Source: Bacteroidia bacterium
GTDB lineage: Bacteria > Bacteroidota > Bacteroidia > B-17B0 > Aurantibacillaceae
Length of the DNA stretch: 64,000 bases
Direction: 5' to 3'
NCBI GenBank assembly: GCA_016787895.1
Contig: JAEUTN010000014.1
Coordinates: 1 to 64,000 of the forward strand
Shown: in pieces, positions 56,101-64,000 of the stretch
Layout: every line of letters begins with the position of its first letter
Position numbering within the stretch: position 1 is the first letter of the stretch
Notes under the pieces: generated by a model
The model's input: only the letters and a program-made list of their open reading frames with translations
Databases searched by the model: none
Told to the model about the DNA's origin: nothing
Position numbers and translations under genes: made by a program

Positions 56101-58531
56101 CGAATGCGTCTGCGAAAGTAGTTGCATCGCCACCGTTTATTAAATTGATTATCAACTTCTCAGTATAGGGATGTTGGATCAAATAATTTTTTAAATGACG
56201 TATTACTAACTTTTGGCTAATGTCGGTCTCAACGTAATTATCACGGGATATATTTAATAAGGTTCTGAAATATTGTTTTAACTGACGAGTAATAGATGTA
56301 AGAGTTTCATTGCTCTTCTCCATTGATGAAGATGATAAATATATTCCCCAGCCAAATGTCAATTCTCCTGAATAGTAGAAGCTTCTAATTGAAGCGCCAG
56401 GTTCAACTAAAACAAGTGGATTATTTTCAGGTGAAATATAACCATCAAACAATTTTTCTAGGTTTGTTATCCACTCATTTTTATGACCAGAATGTTCTCT
56501 AGTTTTCTTCTCCCACAATTCAAAAACATCAAACAGCTGAACATGCCATATAAGTCTGAGAGGATGAAGCGGGGAAAGTAATATTGCGCTTGCCGATTTT
56601 CCATCTGGAAGCTTGCTTTTTACTCTTACAGAATCCATTATTTGTAATTCGGCAAGAAACTGTTGGAGTTTTTCTTTCTCTGTTACTGATCCTTCATTAT
56701 TAGCGATCTTATTTTTTATCTCGTTTGTCCAATTGGTCAGTAACTCAATATAATCTTTTATGACATCAATAAATCGAAATATTTCGGCACTTTCAAAAAC
56801 ACCATTTTTTTCAGCGTTGGAATTTTTAATAGCTTCAAGCACCTGTTCTCTACACTTACTTAACTCTTTAGGTATAATAGAATTTATTTCACTGGAAACA
56901 AATTTCAAACTTTCAAATCCATATGAAGTTGGGTTATTCGACAAGACAGCATGCACATGCCCAAAATCAGAGGAATTATCGAGGAAACATTCCTCCAATA
57001 GTCTCAGTTTAGTTGATAAATTGATTTGATAATTGTGCTTTTCTGAATAGTTAATGTAATAGGTTGATATGTGTTTTATTTTGTCATCATTCAACCAAAT
57101 GTTGGATGTTTCAGAAGGAGAAGGTACTTTAGATTCTTCATCACGTTTGAATAACTCTATCCTATATTTGAAGTATGCCTGCAACACAGTATCCAACTTG
57201 TCCTTTCTTTGATCTTCATTTTTTTCAACTTCATCTTCAACTAAATAATCAAAATCATCTGAATCACATGTCAGTTTAAATTTTAGATTGGATTTTAAAT
57301 AGTCAGGATCTTTTTTTAACTCTTCTTCATAAATCTTTTGGATTCCATCTTCCTTAAAATTGTCATCGATATTCAATATATTACCGTGCTCATCTTCAGC
57401 CAAGACCTTTAAAAAGTATGAACCTTCATCTATTACATTTGGATTTAATTCGACTACAGCTTCTCGGTAAGGTCTATTGGTTGTAGTATTTTTCACCTTA
57501 CGTAAGATTCTTACCTCTTCACCTCGTCCGCCATCTACAGCCATCAAGATTACATTGAAGTAACTAAGTTCTTTAATATCTTTTGGTGCGGGCTTAGTTG
57601 AAAAGCGTACTTTGATCTTTGATGTTTTATTCGTTTCCACTCTGAGTACGTTTCTACCTTCTTCAACTTTAAAATCATTTGATTTAATTTCATCAATATA
57701 AAGCTTAACGCTATTGATATCAAGATCAGGCACTGGCCAGTTGCTGAAATTTAAACCGCTATACTTTTGGAATATTGCCTTACAAATACTTTCCGCATTC
57801 CTTGCTTGATTCTCTGTCTTTATGAAATTAACGATATCCTTTTGAATGGTGTTACTTTTCAATGGCAGTTCTGCAACCCTATCATATAGGGGTTTGCTGA
57901 ACGAAGATAACAGATCAATACTTTTTAAATTGAAATTAATCCTTGACCTTAGTTTATTAGCTTCATTAAGTAAATCTCTATCAGGGATTAAGTTTAAATG
58001 ATAAATGAAATTCCCAATATTTTCATTATTAATACCATTGGTTTGTAAGCTTATCAGATAGTTAACCTCATTAAATAGGCTTATTCTATCATTTAAATAA
58101 CTAAGAATTTCAATAATACTATCCTTACTCGGGTTTGGTATTGAGTCTATTAGTTGTATTTTCAATTTTTCCTCAATTCCATCTAATGTTAACTCCTTAA
58201 ATGTTGCATTGCCATAGGAGTCTTCTGCGGCAGTTCTACTTGCTGCTGGTATTAATACTAAAAGTGCCTTTTGTTGCTTATTCCGCAATTCAATAAGTTT
58301 TGTTGCAGAAATATATCTTTCCCCAAATTCCTTTTCAGAAACAATGAAGGTGTCAATATTTTTAAAACTCGTTTTTAAAATATCCCACAAGTATTCAAGC
58401 TCATTATCGCCAAAACCAACAATTTTCATGCAATGTCCCGGTTTGGCTGACAACAACATTTCCTTGTAATTATCAATCATTAAATCGATAATACTTTTAT
58501 GATATGTGCTAATATTGATTGTTGTGCTCAT
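53141..58531 (-). CDS. Giant HerA/FtsK-type ATPase with PD-(D/E)XK-like motif (MAD8/DptH-like)
   Basis: 1796 aa. The N-terminal ~1100 residues are helical and unrecognised. Residues ~1150-1170 contain RADDLLVSID..VIEIKCRK (E1167-x-K1169), a plausible PD-(D/E)XK nuclease motif. Then a HerA-type ATPase: Walker A LFGVQGGGKSYTIG (K1441), Walker B FIVFDEAHKYMD (D1670, E1671) and sensor IASQDPPSLP. This architecture is that of DptH (phosphorothioation-dependent restriction) and of MADS MAD8. It is expected to translocate on DNA and may cut. Starts 3 nt after the 519-aa gene. Confidence 0.88.
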   Translation of the reverse strand: MSTTINISTYHKSIIDLMIDNYKEMLLSAKPGHCMKIVGFGDNELEYLWDILKTSFKNIDTFIVSEKEFGERYISATKLIELRNKQQKALLVLIPAASRTAAEDSYGNATFKELTLDGIEEKLKIQLIDSIPNPSKDSIIEILSYLNDRISLFNEVNYLISLQTNGINNENIGNFIYHLNLIPDRDLLNEANKLRSRINFNLKSIDLLSSFSKPLYDRVAELPLKSNTIQKDIVNFIKTENQARNAESICKAIFQKYSGLNFSNWPVPDLDINSVKLYIDEIKSNDFKVEEGRNVLRVETNKTSKIKVRFSTKPAPKDIKELSYFNVILMAVDGGRGEEVRILRKVKNTTTNRPYREAVVELNPNVIDEGSYFLKVLAEDEHGNILNIDDNFKEDGIQKIYEEELKKDPDYLKSNLKFKLTCDSDDFDYLVEDEVEKNEDQRKDKLDTVLQAYFKYRIELFKRDEESKVPSPSETSNIWLNDDKIKHISTYYINYSEKHNYQINLSTKLRLLEECFLDNSSDFGHVHAVLSNNPTSYGFESLKFVSSEINSIIPKELSKCREQVLEAIKNSNAEKNGVFESAEIFRFIDVIKDYIELLTNWTNEIKNKIANNEGSVTEKEKLQQFLAELQIMDSVRVKSKLPDGKSASAILLSPLHPLRLIWHVQLFDVFELWEKKTREHSGHKNEWITNLEKLFDGYISPENNPLVLVEPGASIRSFYYSGELTFGWGIYLSSSSMEKSNETLTSITRQLKQYFRTLLNISRDNYVETDISQKLVIRHLKNYLIQHPYTEKLIINLINGGDATTFADAFVELEQEELFQRINYEVRIFKGDDRIIEHGSALRNLINPEFNISEEAEAFSQPSRNRLFPKLRFSINSVNDYLSSPGKYSAHLSFLISPFPIQIELLRPFVKLNNFFLNGLIVDPSVSIEEGGNDIKWNRFIIPNELPNKYEKFGNVGVALFGNIQAFIAGALASKYTESIPATQLILNDKDKVLLTHLHDYSDWVVTFDKNLGAQIFDQPSIDGKIPFLLDYVPGEEISGISSFLTTRPTSEILGLLGPHFEEFNLDIHNPNDEKKIQILLEDLRAVSSSLVLQLNSGKNKAFEVIGSAFTKRVLEKKGFLENSFLIPIDLHQNLFENLPSESKSRADDLLVSIDVENRKISVSVIEIKCRKSIGESEKEELKAKMKEQINNTIEAIKIHFDPTYFNSFDRLDREIKNKELRSLLTFYIERANRYYYLSDNARLAYLNFIQTLDEGYKLEYRELGLIFDFNTEKKHLKEISDNGLVFFTFGRKLIDEILDPDSDLNTKRLEDDLETEISLAIGDKKVLAPVIKELGLTRSDPPTAEIITLPINEDFKRGYPLPTKEFPPRNVADPKGKNFEDLKAAADEKINRLEYDILVGKSSQSEQFGLLGKSAQGKKIAIDLSETNTISLFGVQGGGKSYTIGTVTEMVLKQFDDVNILPAPLAGVIFHYSESSDYKPEFTSMIFPNDKEVELKKLKDEYGAEPSSIEDVIILTPKDKIEDRKLEYPSITVLPISFNSKELTVQDWMFLLGAIGNDSAYIKQLKTIMKEHRKNITLEGISNSVEDSTLLSNSQKALARQKLNFAREYIDDTLVLRNVIKPGRLVIVDLRDEFIEKDEALGLFVIMLNIFSSVSEYDGTHFNKFIVFDEAHKYMDNKDLTGNIVTAIREMRHKGVSIMIASQDPPSLPNEIIELSSIVLLHKFNSPLWLKHIQKSITQLSSLSASDMSALKPGEGFLWATKANDSSISTKPLRISTRPRVTKHGGSTIQATGKK

Positions 58532-58534
58532 TTC

Positions 58535-60094
58535 TTAATCTTTTAATTCATACCTAGGTCTAATTCTTTGAAGAATGTATGCGTCGCTTAAGTCGTTATA
58601 AAATCCGATTTGACGAAGCTTTAATTTAAACGATTCCAAATTTTCTCTAAAGGCAATGTTGGTGTTTAAATCCATGTTTTCAAATCTAGTCTCATTTTGA
58701 CCGTTAATAATAAGACCATATCGCTCTCTAAGTTTTAAAACAAGCTCCTCGATAGAAAGGCTATTCGTTTCAAACTTATCATCCTTCACATTTAATACTA
58801 ATATCTGTACTAGAGATTCTAAAAGTCTTGTTCCTAAAACAAATCGACGGAAGTGTTTAGTACTTCTCCCTTGGGCAAGCAGCCCTCGTTCATTATTCTT
58901 TTGAGATAAGTTGTCAATTAATTGAACATGAAATTTATATTGATATGCTCCTCTTGCACGAATAATTAATTCAATGTATTTATCAAAAAAGTTATCTTCA
59001 TACTTAACCATGTCATCTATTAGAATTTTATCTTCAGGCTCAAGAGAAAAGTAAATACTGTCCCAAAGAACTTTAAAATACGTGTCAAACTCTTTTGGCT
59101 TATCTTTTAATACCGCAATCGCCTTTTCCAAATTATCCGAGTTGTTCTTTTCTAAACTCAAGAAACGCAATGCAGCATTTATTTGAAAAGTTGCCTTTAC
59201 ATAATCATATAGTGAGTTAATAAGAGACTCAGCATCCTTAGTAGAGATCTTACTAATTTTGCTATCATAGTTGTCTGTGGCATCTAAGACAATACTCCAA
59301 TCATCATTAATTTTTGTTGACCCATTTTGGATCATTTTTGGGAGATGAAAGACAAGCTTTTGAATATATAATGATAAGTGAAATGACGTTATTGTTTTCA
59401 AGTAATCAATAAGAACATTTCTAGGGATTAATCTTTTGTACACTAACAGCCTTCTAACATCATCGCAGTAAAGTTTTGCTTGATCATTGAGCAATGGCTC
59501 GATCTGATTCAAAGATGAGGAGCTTTCTAAAAGCCCAGGTTTCACATTTTTAATAATGTGAAGGATTGAAAGACTATCGACGTCTAATTGATTATTCAAG
59601 TTGATTTTTCCTGTCGTTTTATCCCATCCTTCCCCAAGAAAATCCTTCAACTCTTCTTTAACTGCTGGGTTAACTCCCAACATTAGATAAACTTGATCAG
59701 CAGTAAAATAATCCCTTGTGTTGGCAGCATTTCTTACACGGTAACTTTCCAAATGAATCGGTCGCAATGAAGAAATTTTTTCTTGATCCATTCTCCCTCT
59801 ATTAACCATATTTACAAGGTTACATCTGACCCAATTAACCACTGCTGTAGGATTTTCTTTATAACCAATAACAGACCCCTCATCCTCAAGTTTATTAAAT
59901 ACATTCTTAAGAATATCCATGTTAATAAATACATTTTCACCGGCTCTTGCCCTTTGTCTCGGTCTTATTCCATTGTGCTTAAGTAGCATAAACAGGTTAA
60001 CCAATGTGTTGTCAATATTTACCGCCTTGGCATCAGCTGTAAAAATCAATTCGTTTCTGAAAATGCTTTCCTCTTTATTTAATTTAATTGCCAT
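58535..60094 (-). CDS. MAD7/DptG-like partner protein
   Basis: 519 aa, mostly helical, without a recognisable catalytic motif. Lies 2 nt after the kinase-ATPase gene and 3 nt before the giant ATPase gene. By place and size this corresponds to MAD7 of MADS or to DptG of DptFGH; both families are poorly characterised. It contains a basic segment (KHNGIRPRQRARAGENVFI) that could touch nucleic acid. Identity inferred from context, not from a recognised motif. Confidence 0.55.
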   Translation of the reverse strand: MAIKLNKEESIFRNELIFTADAKAVNIDNTLVNLFMLLKHNGIRPRQRARAGENVFINMDILKNVFNKLEDEGSVIGYKENPTAVVNWVRCNLVNMVNRGRMDQEKISSLRPIHLESYRVRNAANTRDYFTADQVYLMLGVNPAVKEELKDFLGEGWDKTTGKINLNNQLDVDSLSILHIIKNVKPGLLESSSSLNQIEPLLNDQAKLYCDDVRRLLVYKRLIPRNVLIDYLKTITSFHLSLYIQKLVFHLPKMIQNGSTKINDDWSIVLDATDNYDSKISKISTKDAESLINSLYDYVKATFQINAALRFLSLEKNNSDNLEKAIAVLKDKPKEFDTYFKVLWDSIYFSLEPEDKILIDDMVKYEDNFFDKYIELIIRARGAYQYKFHVQLIDNLSQKNNERGLLAQGRSTKHFRRFVLGTRLLESLVQILVLNVKDDKFETNSLSIEELVLKLRERYGLIINGQNETRFENMDLNTNIAFRENLESFKLKLRQIGFYNDLSDAYILQRIRPRYELKD

Positions 60095-60096
60095 AA

Positions 60097-63000
60097 TTAC
60101 ATTATCATTGGTTGAACAATTAGTTTACTCTCTTCAGTCTTACTTATTTTGAAAAACTCAACATTGTCGTTCGTAACGATTACTTCGTCATACCTAAGGT
60201 TTTCCAAGAGATTCTTAAAAATTATCAATTCAACAAACTTTCCCCTTAGGTCATTTAACGATGGACTAAATCCCTGCTGAATAAAATAGAGCATCTCGTA
60301 TAAATCTAACGATACAGTTAACTGAATATGCCTTTCCGTCTTATGCCTAAAAACAAGATTATCCGACTCATATTCGAGGTATTTAATGAGGTGGTTGGTT
60401 GTATTGACAAAGAGTTCGAAATCTTTTAATGAAAAAAGCCTAAACGACTTACTGAACGGATCCTTAATTTCTGATGAAGACAAAACTAAATATTGTCGGT
60501 CAATTTTTATATTATCACAACCCTCATTCAATGAAATTGCCCTAGAGATGCTTTGTATTGTGTCATTGCCAGTATCACCTTTCTCTAGTATATCAACAAA
60601 CTTCGAAACAGAATGATAGGGTAGCCTCAAAAGGAAGGAAGGTTTTAAATCTGAAGCATCTCCAGTATCGCTTTGTTTTTTTCCTAATAGGTTGATTAAA
60701 ACAGAACGACCCTCAAAATATTGATGTCTTATAAATGTTTTTTGAATACTCTTAATGCGAGTAATAATCTCTTGACTTTGCTCGTGAGCAGGTACCCATA
60801 TTTTATTTAAATTGAATGATTGCAATAAACTGAACGTTCTCTCGGCAAACTCCAAGTAGTTTTTTTCATCATGTTTCCCAAAAAATAGGTCTCTATCTAA
60901 ATCGGGAATGGAAACCTCACCTATATCCGTTTCTCTTAGTAGCTTAATTAAACGATCTTGATTTCCATTGTCGTTTAATACTGGATTAGTAATGTTAAAA
61001 TAGAAATATTGCCAATAATCTTCATCAAAAAAATCCTGCTTTTCTATCAAAGTCTTAACTTCATTACAATTAAAATCGCGAGTTAGTATAAACGAAATGA
61101 AAGATCTTAAATCCCTCATTGTAATATGAAGTTCACGCTTTAAACTTACGGTTCTTAACAGCCATTCTAGCCTTGTAATAATGTTTTCCCCGGCAGCACT
61201 GTCATTAAATGAATCTACATTATACTTTATGAAACATGACTCCGCAATAGGACAAGTGGAGCACTTTTCCCAAAGCTTCTTATTTGTAATTGCTTTTATT
61301 TGTTTTCTAAATAAACTTGGCTCATCCTGATCTGTACCAACAACCGATCTAAGATTTAAATTAATAATCATTAGGCCATCAGGAAGATTTGAATGTCCCT
61401 CCTTGTAGAAATATTCTTCAATGGCTCTACTTAAATTTTTATACTTTTCTGATGTTCCCAGAAACTCTACTAGTCTACCTTCATTTATAGCAATAATTCT
61501 ACCTTCCTTTGCATCATCATAATTCGCTATATTTTCAAACGGCTTAAAAAACTCTTCTAAAACAGTGTTATTGGCTCTCTCTTCTTCATCTTGTGAGCCA
61601 TCATAATTGCTTTCAAATGAAATATTACTTATTTTAAATTTTGCTCCATTCTTATGATCAAAACGCTTAATGTCTCTTACTCGTTTGTCATCTTCTATCT
61701 TACGGATGAAGGCTGTTTTTCCATCACCGGCATTACCTGTTATTATTAGTAATTTATATTGACCATCAAAAATTGCAGGTATAAGTTTTTTATCGAGTTT
61801 AGTTGGTGTATAAGTTAACTCATCAAATTTGTTGATATTAAAATTTGCCCTTGTTCCCGAATTTCCATTTTTTGATTGGCTATATAATGAATTGACATAA
61901 GAAACAATATCCTCATTTGCATTAACAGTGATTGTTGATTCACGTATCTTAGTATCAGAAGCACTCAAAATATTTTCAACGCCAATTTTTTCCAATGCGG
62001 CAAGCATTTCATTTGCATCCTTAAACCTTGAATCTCCGGATGTACTAATTGCCTTAAGAAGAAACTCTGAAAATTCAGTAGATAATCTTGGTTCTACATC
62101 AATTGGCTTAGCAGGAGATTTGCTCATCAAAGGCATTCTGCTTGGTGACCAAGGATACTGTTTACATACCAACTCATAAAGAGTGATACCTAAAGCAAAT
62201 GTATCTGCGGACTTATCCCAATTAACCTTATAATTATCTGCAATTAAGTCAGGAGCTAAATATGGGTTAGTTCCAACAAAGTCTTTATTGTCCTCAGCAA
62301 ATGAGGCAACATTAAAATCAATAAGTACAAAACGCTTATTACTATCCCAAATAATGTTCTGTGGCTTTATATCTCGATGAAGAATGGGTCTTGATTGAGA
62401 TTGAAGTGCCACAAGAGCATCAAGTATGTCTTTTCCAACCTGATAAACCCTACTAATTGGTAATCTAGCATCTGTGCGAGTATAGGTTCCTAAATTTTCA
62501 CCATCAAGAAACTCAGTTAATGTATAGAACTGCCCGGTTGATGCAGTGCCATTCCAAATAAACTTAACAATATTTGGGTGATTTAATTTTATTAAAGATT
62601 TATACTCATCAATTACGGATGATGCATTTACGCTTTCATGAAATAATTTGAGTGCGTAATATTCATCTTGCAAAGTATGTTTTACTTTGAAGACTCTTGA
62701 GTAACCGCCCTTTCCTAATATCTTATGAATAATATAATCATCAACTTTATCACCTTCCTTTAATTCAGAAGAGTCGATATTTAGATTTTCGGCTTTAGTT
62801 GTTCTTGTTATTGTAGAGCTTTTTGACTCATCTACTTTTAATGCTTGATTTATGAATTTATCTAACTCATCAATACTTGCGAATCTTAAATTTTCATCAA
62901 CGACAATTGTTTTATTACATAAATCATCAAGCCATTTTGGTAATGATGGATTTATGGAGGAAGGGAGACGATCCTTGGTTAATTTTCCACCAAGTTTATC

Positions 63001-64000
63001 AAGTTCAAAAGGATTTGATATTGGCTCTTTCCTTACAAATAACCAGTAAATTAATACCCCCAATGAATATATATCTGACCTTTCGGACGCTTCTTTAGCC
63101 ACCATTTCCATCGGATGATAAGCTGAAGCATTCATTTCTGTTAACGTTGCCTGAACCGTATAACCTTGTTCCTCATGATCTGTAAAATATGCTTTTCCAA
63201 AATTAGCTAGAATTGCAAATCCTCCACGCATAAAGATATTATCCGGGTTGATGTCCCTGTGGAATACCTTTTCATTATGCGCAGCTTTAAGAGCAGCAGA
63301 AATATTCTTTATTATATTTATTATTTCATCAAAAGTAAATGTCTTGTTGTGGGAATAGGAACGTAACGAGTCTTCATCCATCAAATCTGATGTTTCATAA
63401 AATAGATGATTTTCTTCATCAATTCTATAAACAACATTTGCAATAAAAGGATTTGTCTTAATGTTTTCCAATGCACTAACTCCATTTTTAATTTGAAGTT
63501 CGCGTTTTGAAAGTTCATTGGAAGACAGCCCTGCTACTTGCAAAGCATATTCTTTCACTCGTTTGAATACGGAGGCTTTTATTCCTCCTTTTCTTACAAG
63601 ATACTCACTAAAATTTGGTTCTTGATTTATTACTTCTATAATTTCATAACCTTCTACTTCGCGTTTATCTGTTGGAGATTTTTTACTTTGAACTCCAATT
63701 AAAAATGAAACGATCTCGTTCTGAATTTTAGAAATATCACCCTTCAATTTTCCTACGCGATACGGATCTGTTATATAATCTACGAGCCGTCTGTTCAATT
63801 GAAAGGTTACCTTGCCTGCTTCCTGAGAAATATATGGAGGTTCAGGGTTTTCATGTGAAAGGGTTACCATGTTTTGAATCCAGGCACTACCCCATGCAAA
63901 ATTCTTTTCCTTAAGTTTTGAAGATAGTATTGCAGTCTTTTGTCTTCCTGTTTTCAAAGGATTCGGCTTCTGTCTATCATTCAAGTACCAATAGTTATCA
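60097..64000 (-). CDS. NERD / double-kinase / DptF-like ATPase fusion (MAD6-like; start off window)
   Basis: At least 1300 aa; the frame stays open to the right edge, so the N-terminus is missing. The visible start segment (RQKPNPLKTGRQKTAILS) resembles the second half of a NERD domain, as in PglW. Kinase 1 (~100-380) has FHRDINPDNIF but ANFG instead of DFG (N261), so it is likely a pseudokinase. Kinase 2 (~410-690) has GKGGYSRVF, ALKLF, LHRDIKPQN (D538), DFN (D556) and APD, so it is probably active. C-terminal ATPase has GNAGDGKTAF (K756) and CSTCPIAESC, as in DptF. Numbering from the last visible TTG codon. Signals infection by phosphorylation, by analogy. Confidence 0.85.
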   Translation of the reverse strand, partial: DNYWYLNDRQKPNPLKTGRQKTAILSSKLKEKNFAWGSAWIQNMVTLSHENPEPPYISQEAGKVTFQLNRRLVDYITDPYRVGKLKGDISKIQNEIVSFLIGVQSKKSPTDKREVEGYEIIEVINQEPNFSEYLVRKGGIKASVFKRVKEYALQVAGLSSNELSKRELQIKNGVSALENIKTNPFIANVVYRIDEENHLFYETSDLMDEDSLRSYSHNKTFTFDEIINIIKNISAALKAAHNEKVFHRDINPDNIFMRGGFAILANFGKAYFTDHEEQGYTVQATLTEMNASAYHPMEMVAKEASERSDIYSLGVLIYWLFVRKEPISNPFELDKLGGKLTKDRLPSSINPSLPKWLDDLCNKTIVVDENLRFASIDELDKFINQALKVDESKSSTITRTTKAENLNIDSSELKEGDKVDDYIIHKILGKGGYSRVFKVKHTLQDEYYALKLFHESVNASSVIDEYKSLIKLNHPNIVKFIWNGTASTGQFYTLTEFLDGENLGTYTRTDARLPISRVYQVGKDILDALVALQSQSRPILHRDIKPQNIIWDSNKRFVLIDFNVASFAEDNKDFVGTNPYLAPDLIADNYKVNWDKSADTFALGITLYELVCKQYPWSPSRMPLMSKSPAKPIDVEPRLSTEFSEFLLKAISTSGDSRFKDANEMLAALEKIGVENILSASDTKIRESTITVNANEDIVSYVNSLYSQSKNGNSGTRANFNINKFDELTYTPTKLDKKLIPAIFDGQYKLLIITGNAGDGKTAFIRKIEDDKRVRDIKRFDHKNGAKFKISNISFESNYDGSQDEEERANNTVLEEFFKPFENIANYDDAKEGRIIAINEGRLVEFLGTSEKYKNLSRAIEEYFYKEGHSNLPDGLMIINLNLRSVVGTDQDEPSLFRKQIKAITNKKLWEKCSTCPIAESCFIKYNVDSFNDSAAGENIITRLEWLLRTVSLKRELHITMRDLRSFISFILTRDFNCNEVKTLIEKQDFFDEDYWQYFYFNITNPVLNDNGNQDRLIKLLRETDIGEVSIPDLDRDLFFGKHDEKNYLEFAERTFSLLQSFNLNKIWVPAHEQSQEIITRIKSIQKTFIRHQYFEGRSVLINLLGKKQSDTGDASDLKPSFLLRLPYHSVSKFVDILEKGDTGNDTIQSISRAISLNEGCDNIKIDRQYLVLSSSEIKDPFSKSFRLFSLKDFELFVNTTNHLIKYLEYESDNLVFRHKTERHIQLTVSLDLYEMLYFIQQGFSPSLNDLRGKFVELIIFKNLLENLRYDEVIVTNDNVEFFKISKTEESKLIVQPMIM

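Larger units (their letters stand above)
47385..64000. mobile_element. Putative integrative island inserted at ssrA (right end off window)
   Basis: Begins at the tmRNA 3' end, carries a tyrosine recombinase and an excisionase-like gene near that end, and continues into a visibly AT-richer, all-minus-strand defence locus from 50.4 kb. Genes there differ in composition from the core to the left. No second attachment site is visible. Confidence 0.6.

Noticed and set aside
50403..64000. BREX type 2 / Pgl system
   Set aside because: A PglW-like kinase is present, but no PglZ phosphatase domain, PglX methyltransferase or PglY is visible, and the giant ATPase and DptF-like domain fit MADS/Dpt better.
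47385..64000. CRISPR array or cas genes in the island
   Set aside because: No regularly spaced repeats and no Cas motifs.

Overview
The window looks like a chromosome segment of a Bacteroidota bacterium (Flavobacteriales/Sphingobacteriales-like; I cannot name the genus). The evidence is several secreted proteins with type IX secretion (T9SS) or gliding-type C-terminal domains, a Rho with a long acidic insert, LytS/LytTR signalling with a beta-propeller sensor, promoters of the Bacteroidota type (TTG ~19 nt TAnnTTTG), a tmRNA tag ending YAMAA, and DUF families typical of the phylum.

Layout. 1-6.2 kb: a glycine-rich secreted protein cut by the left edge, an alpha-oxoamine synthase, a GreA/B-like factor and mutS. 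6.3-7.0 kb: tRNA-Gly and tRNA-Leu, with decayed partial tRNA-Leu copies on both sides of the tRNA-Leu. 7.0-10.7 kb: an HxlR repressor divergent from an SDR/quinone-oxidoreductase pair with a double operator, a decayed membrane gene and two small genes. 10.8-20.1 kb: rho, a DUF4199 protein, an outer-membrane DUF5723 protein, a CHU_C-type secreted protein, a propeller histidine kinase with its LytTR regulator, and two tandem short ssb genes. 20.3-32.5 kb: mainly envelope and secreted proteins, a CFI-box protein with a histone-like tail, a GT39 glycosyltransferase, a T9SS cargo and an acyltransferase. 32.5-33.4 kb: a repeat-rich noncoding stretch holding tRNA-Cys. 33.4-47.0 kb: an aminotransferase, gltX, an alkyltransferase-like protein, a TolC plus ABC-TM/HlyD fusion exporter, an SbtA-CutA pair divergent from a TetR regulator, a saccharopine-dehydrogenase-like enzyme and an S41 protease.

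47.0-64.0 kb: an accessory island that begins at the tmRNA gene (ssrA). Next to ssrA are an excisionase-like gene and a tyrosine recombinase, the usual signature of integration at the ssrA 3' end. Beyond them lies a visibly AT-richer block, all on the minus strand, with a large multi-gene defence-like locus. It contains a NERD-type / double-kinase / DptF-like ATPase fusion (start beyond the right edge), a 519-aa partner, a 1796-aa protein with a PD-(D/E)XK-like motif and a HerA/FtsK-type ATPase, a PP2C phosphatase, and an SMC/ABC-type AAA ATPase paired with a TOPRIM-like protein. The first four are packed within -4 to +3 nt of each other. The set resembles the methylation-associated defence system (MADS: kinase MAD6, MAD7, ATPase MAD8, AAA MAD3, MAD4) and also the DptFGH restriction module, with an added PP2C phosphatase. 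If this is right, a DNA methyltransferase and specificity subunit should lie just right of the window.

Family assignments are from memory of motifs; no database search was run.
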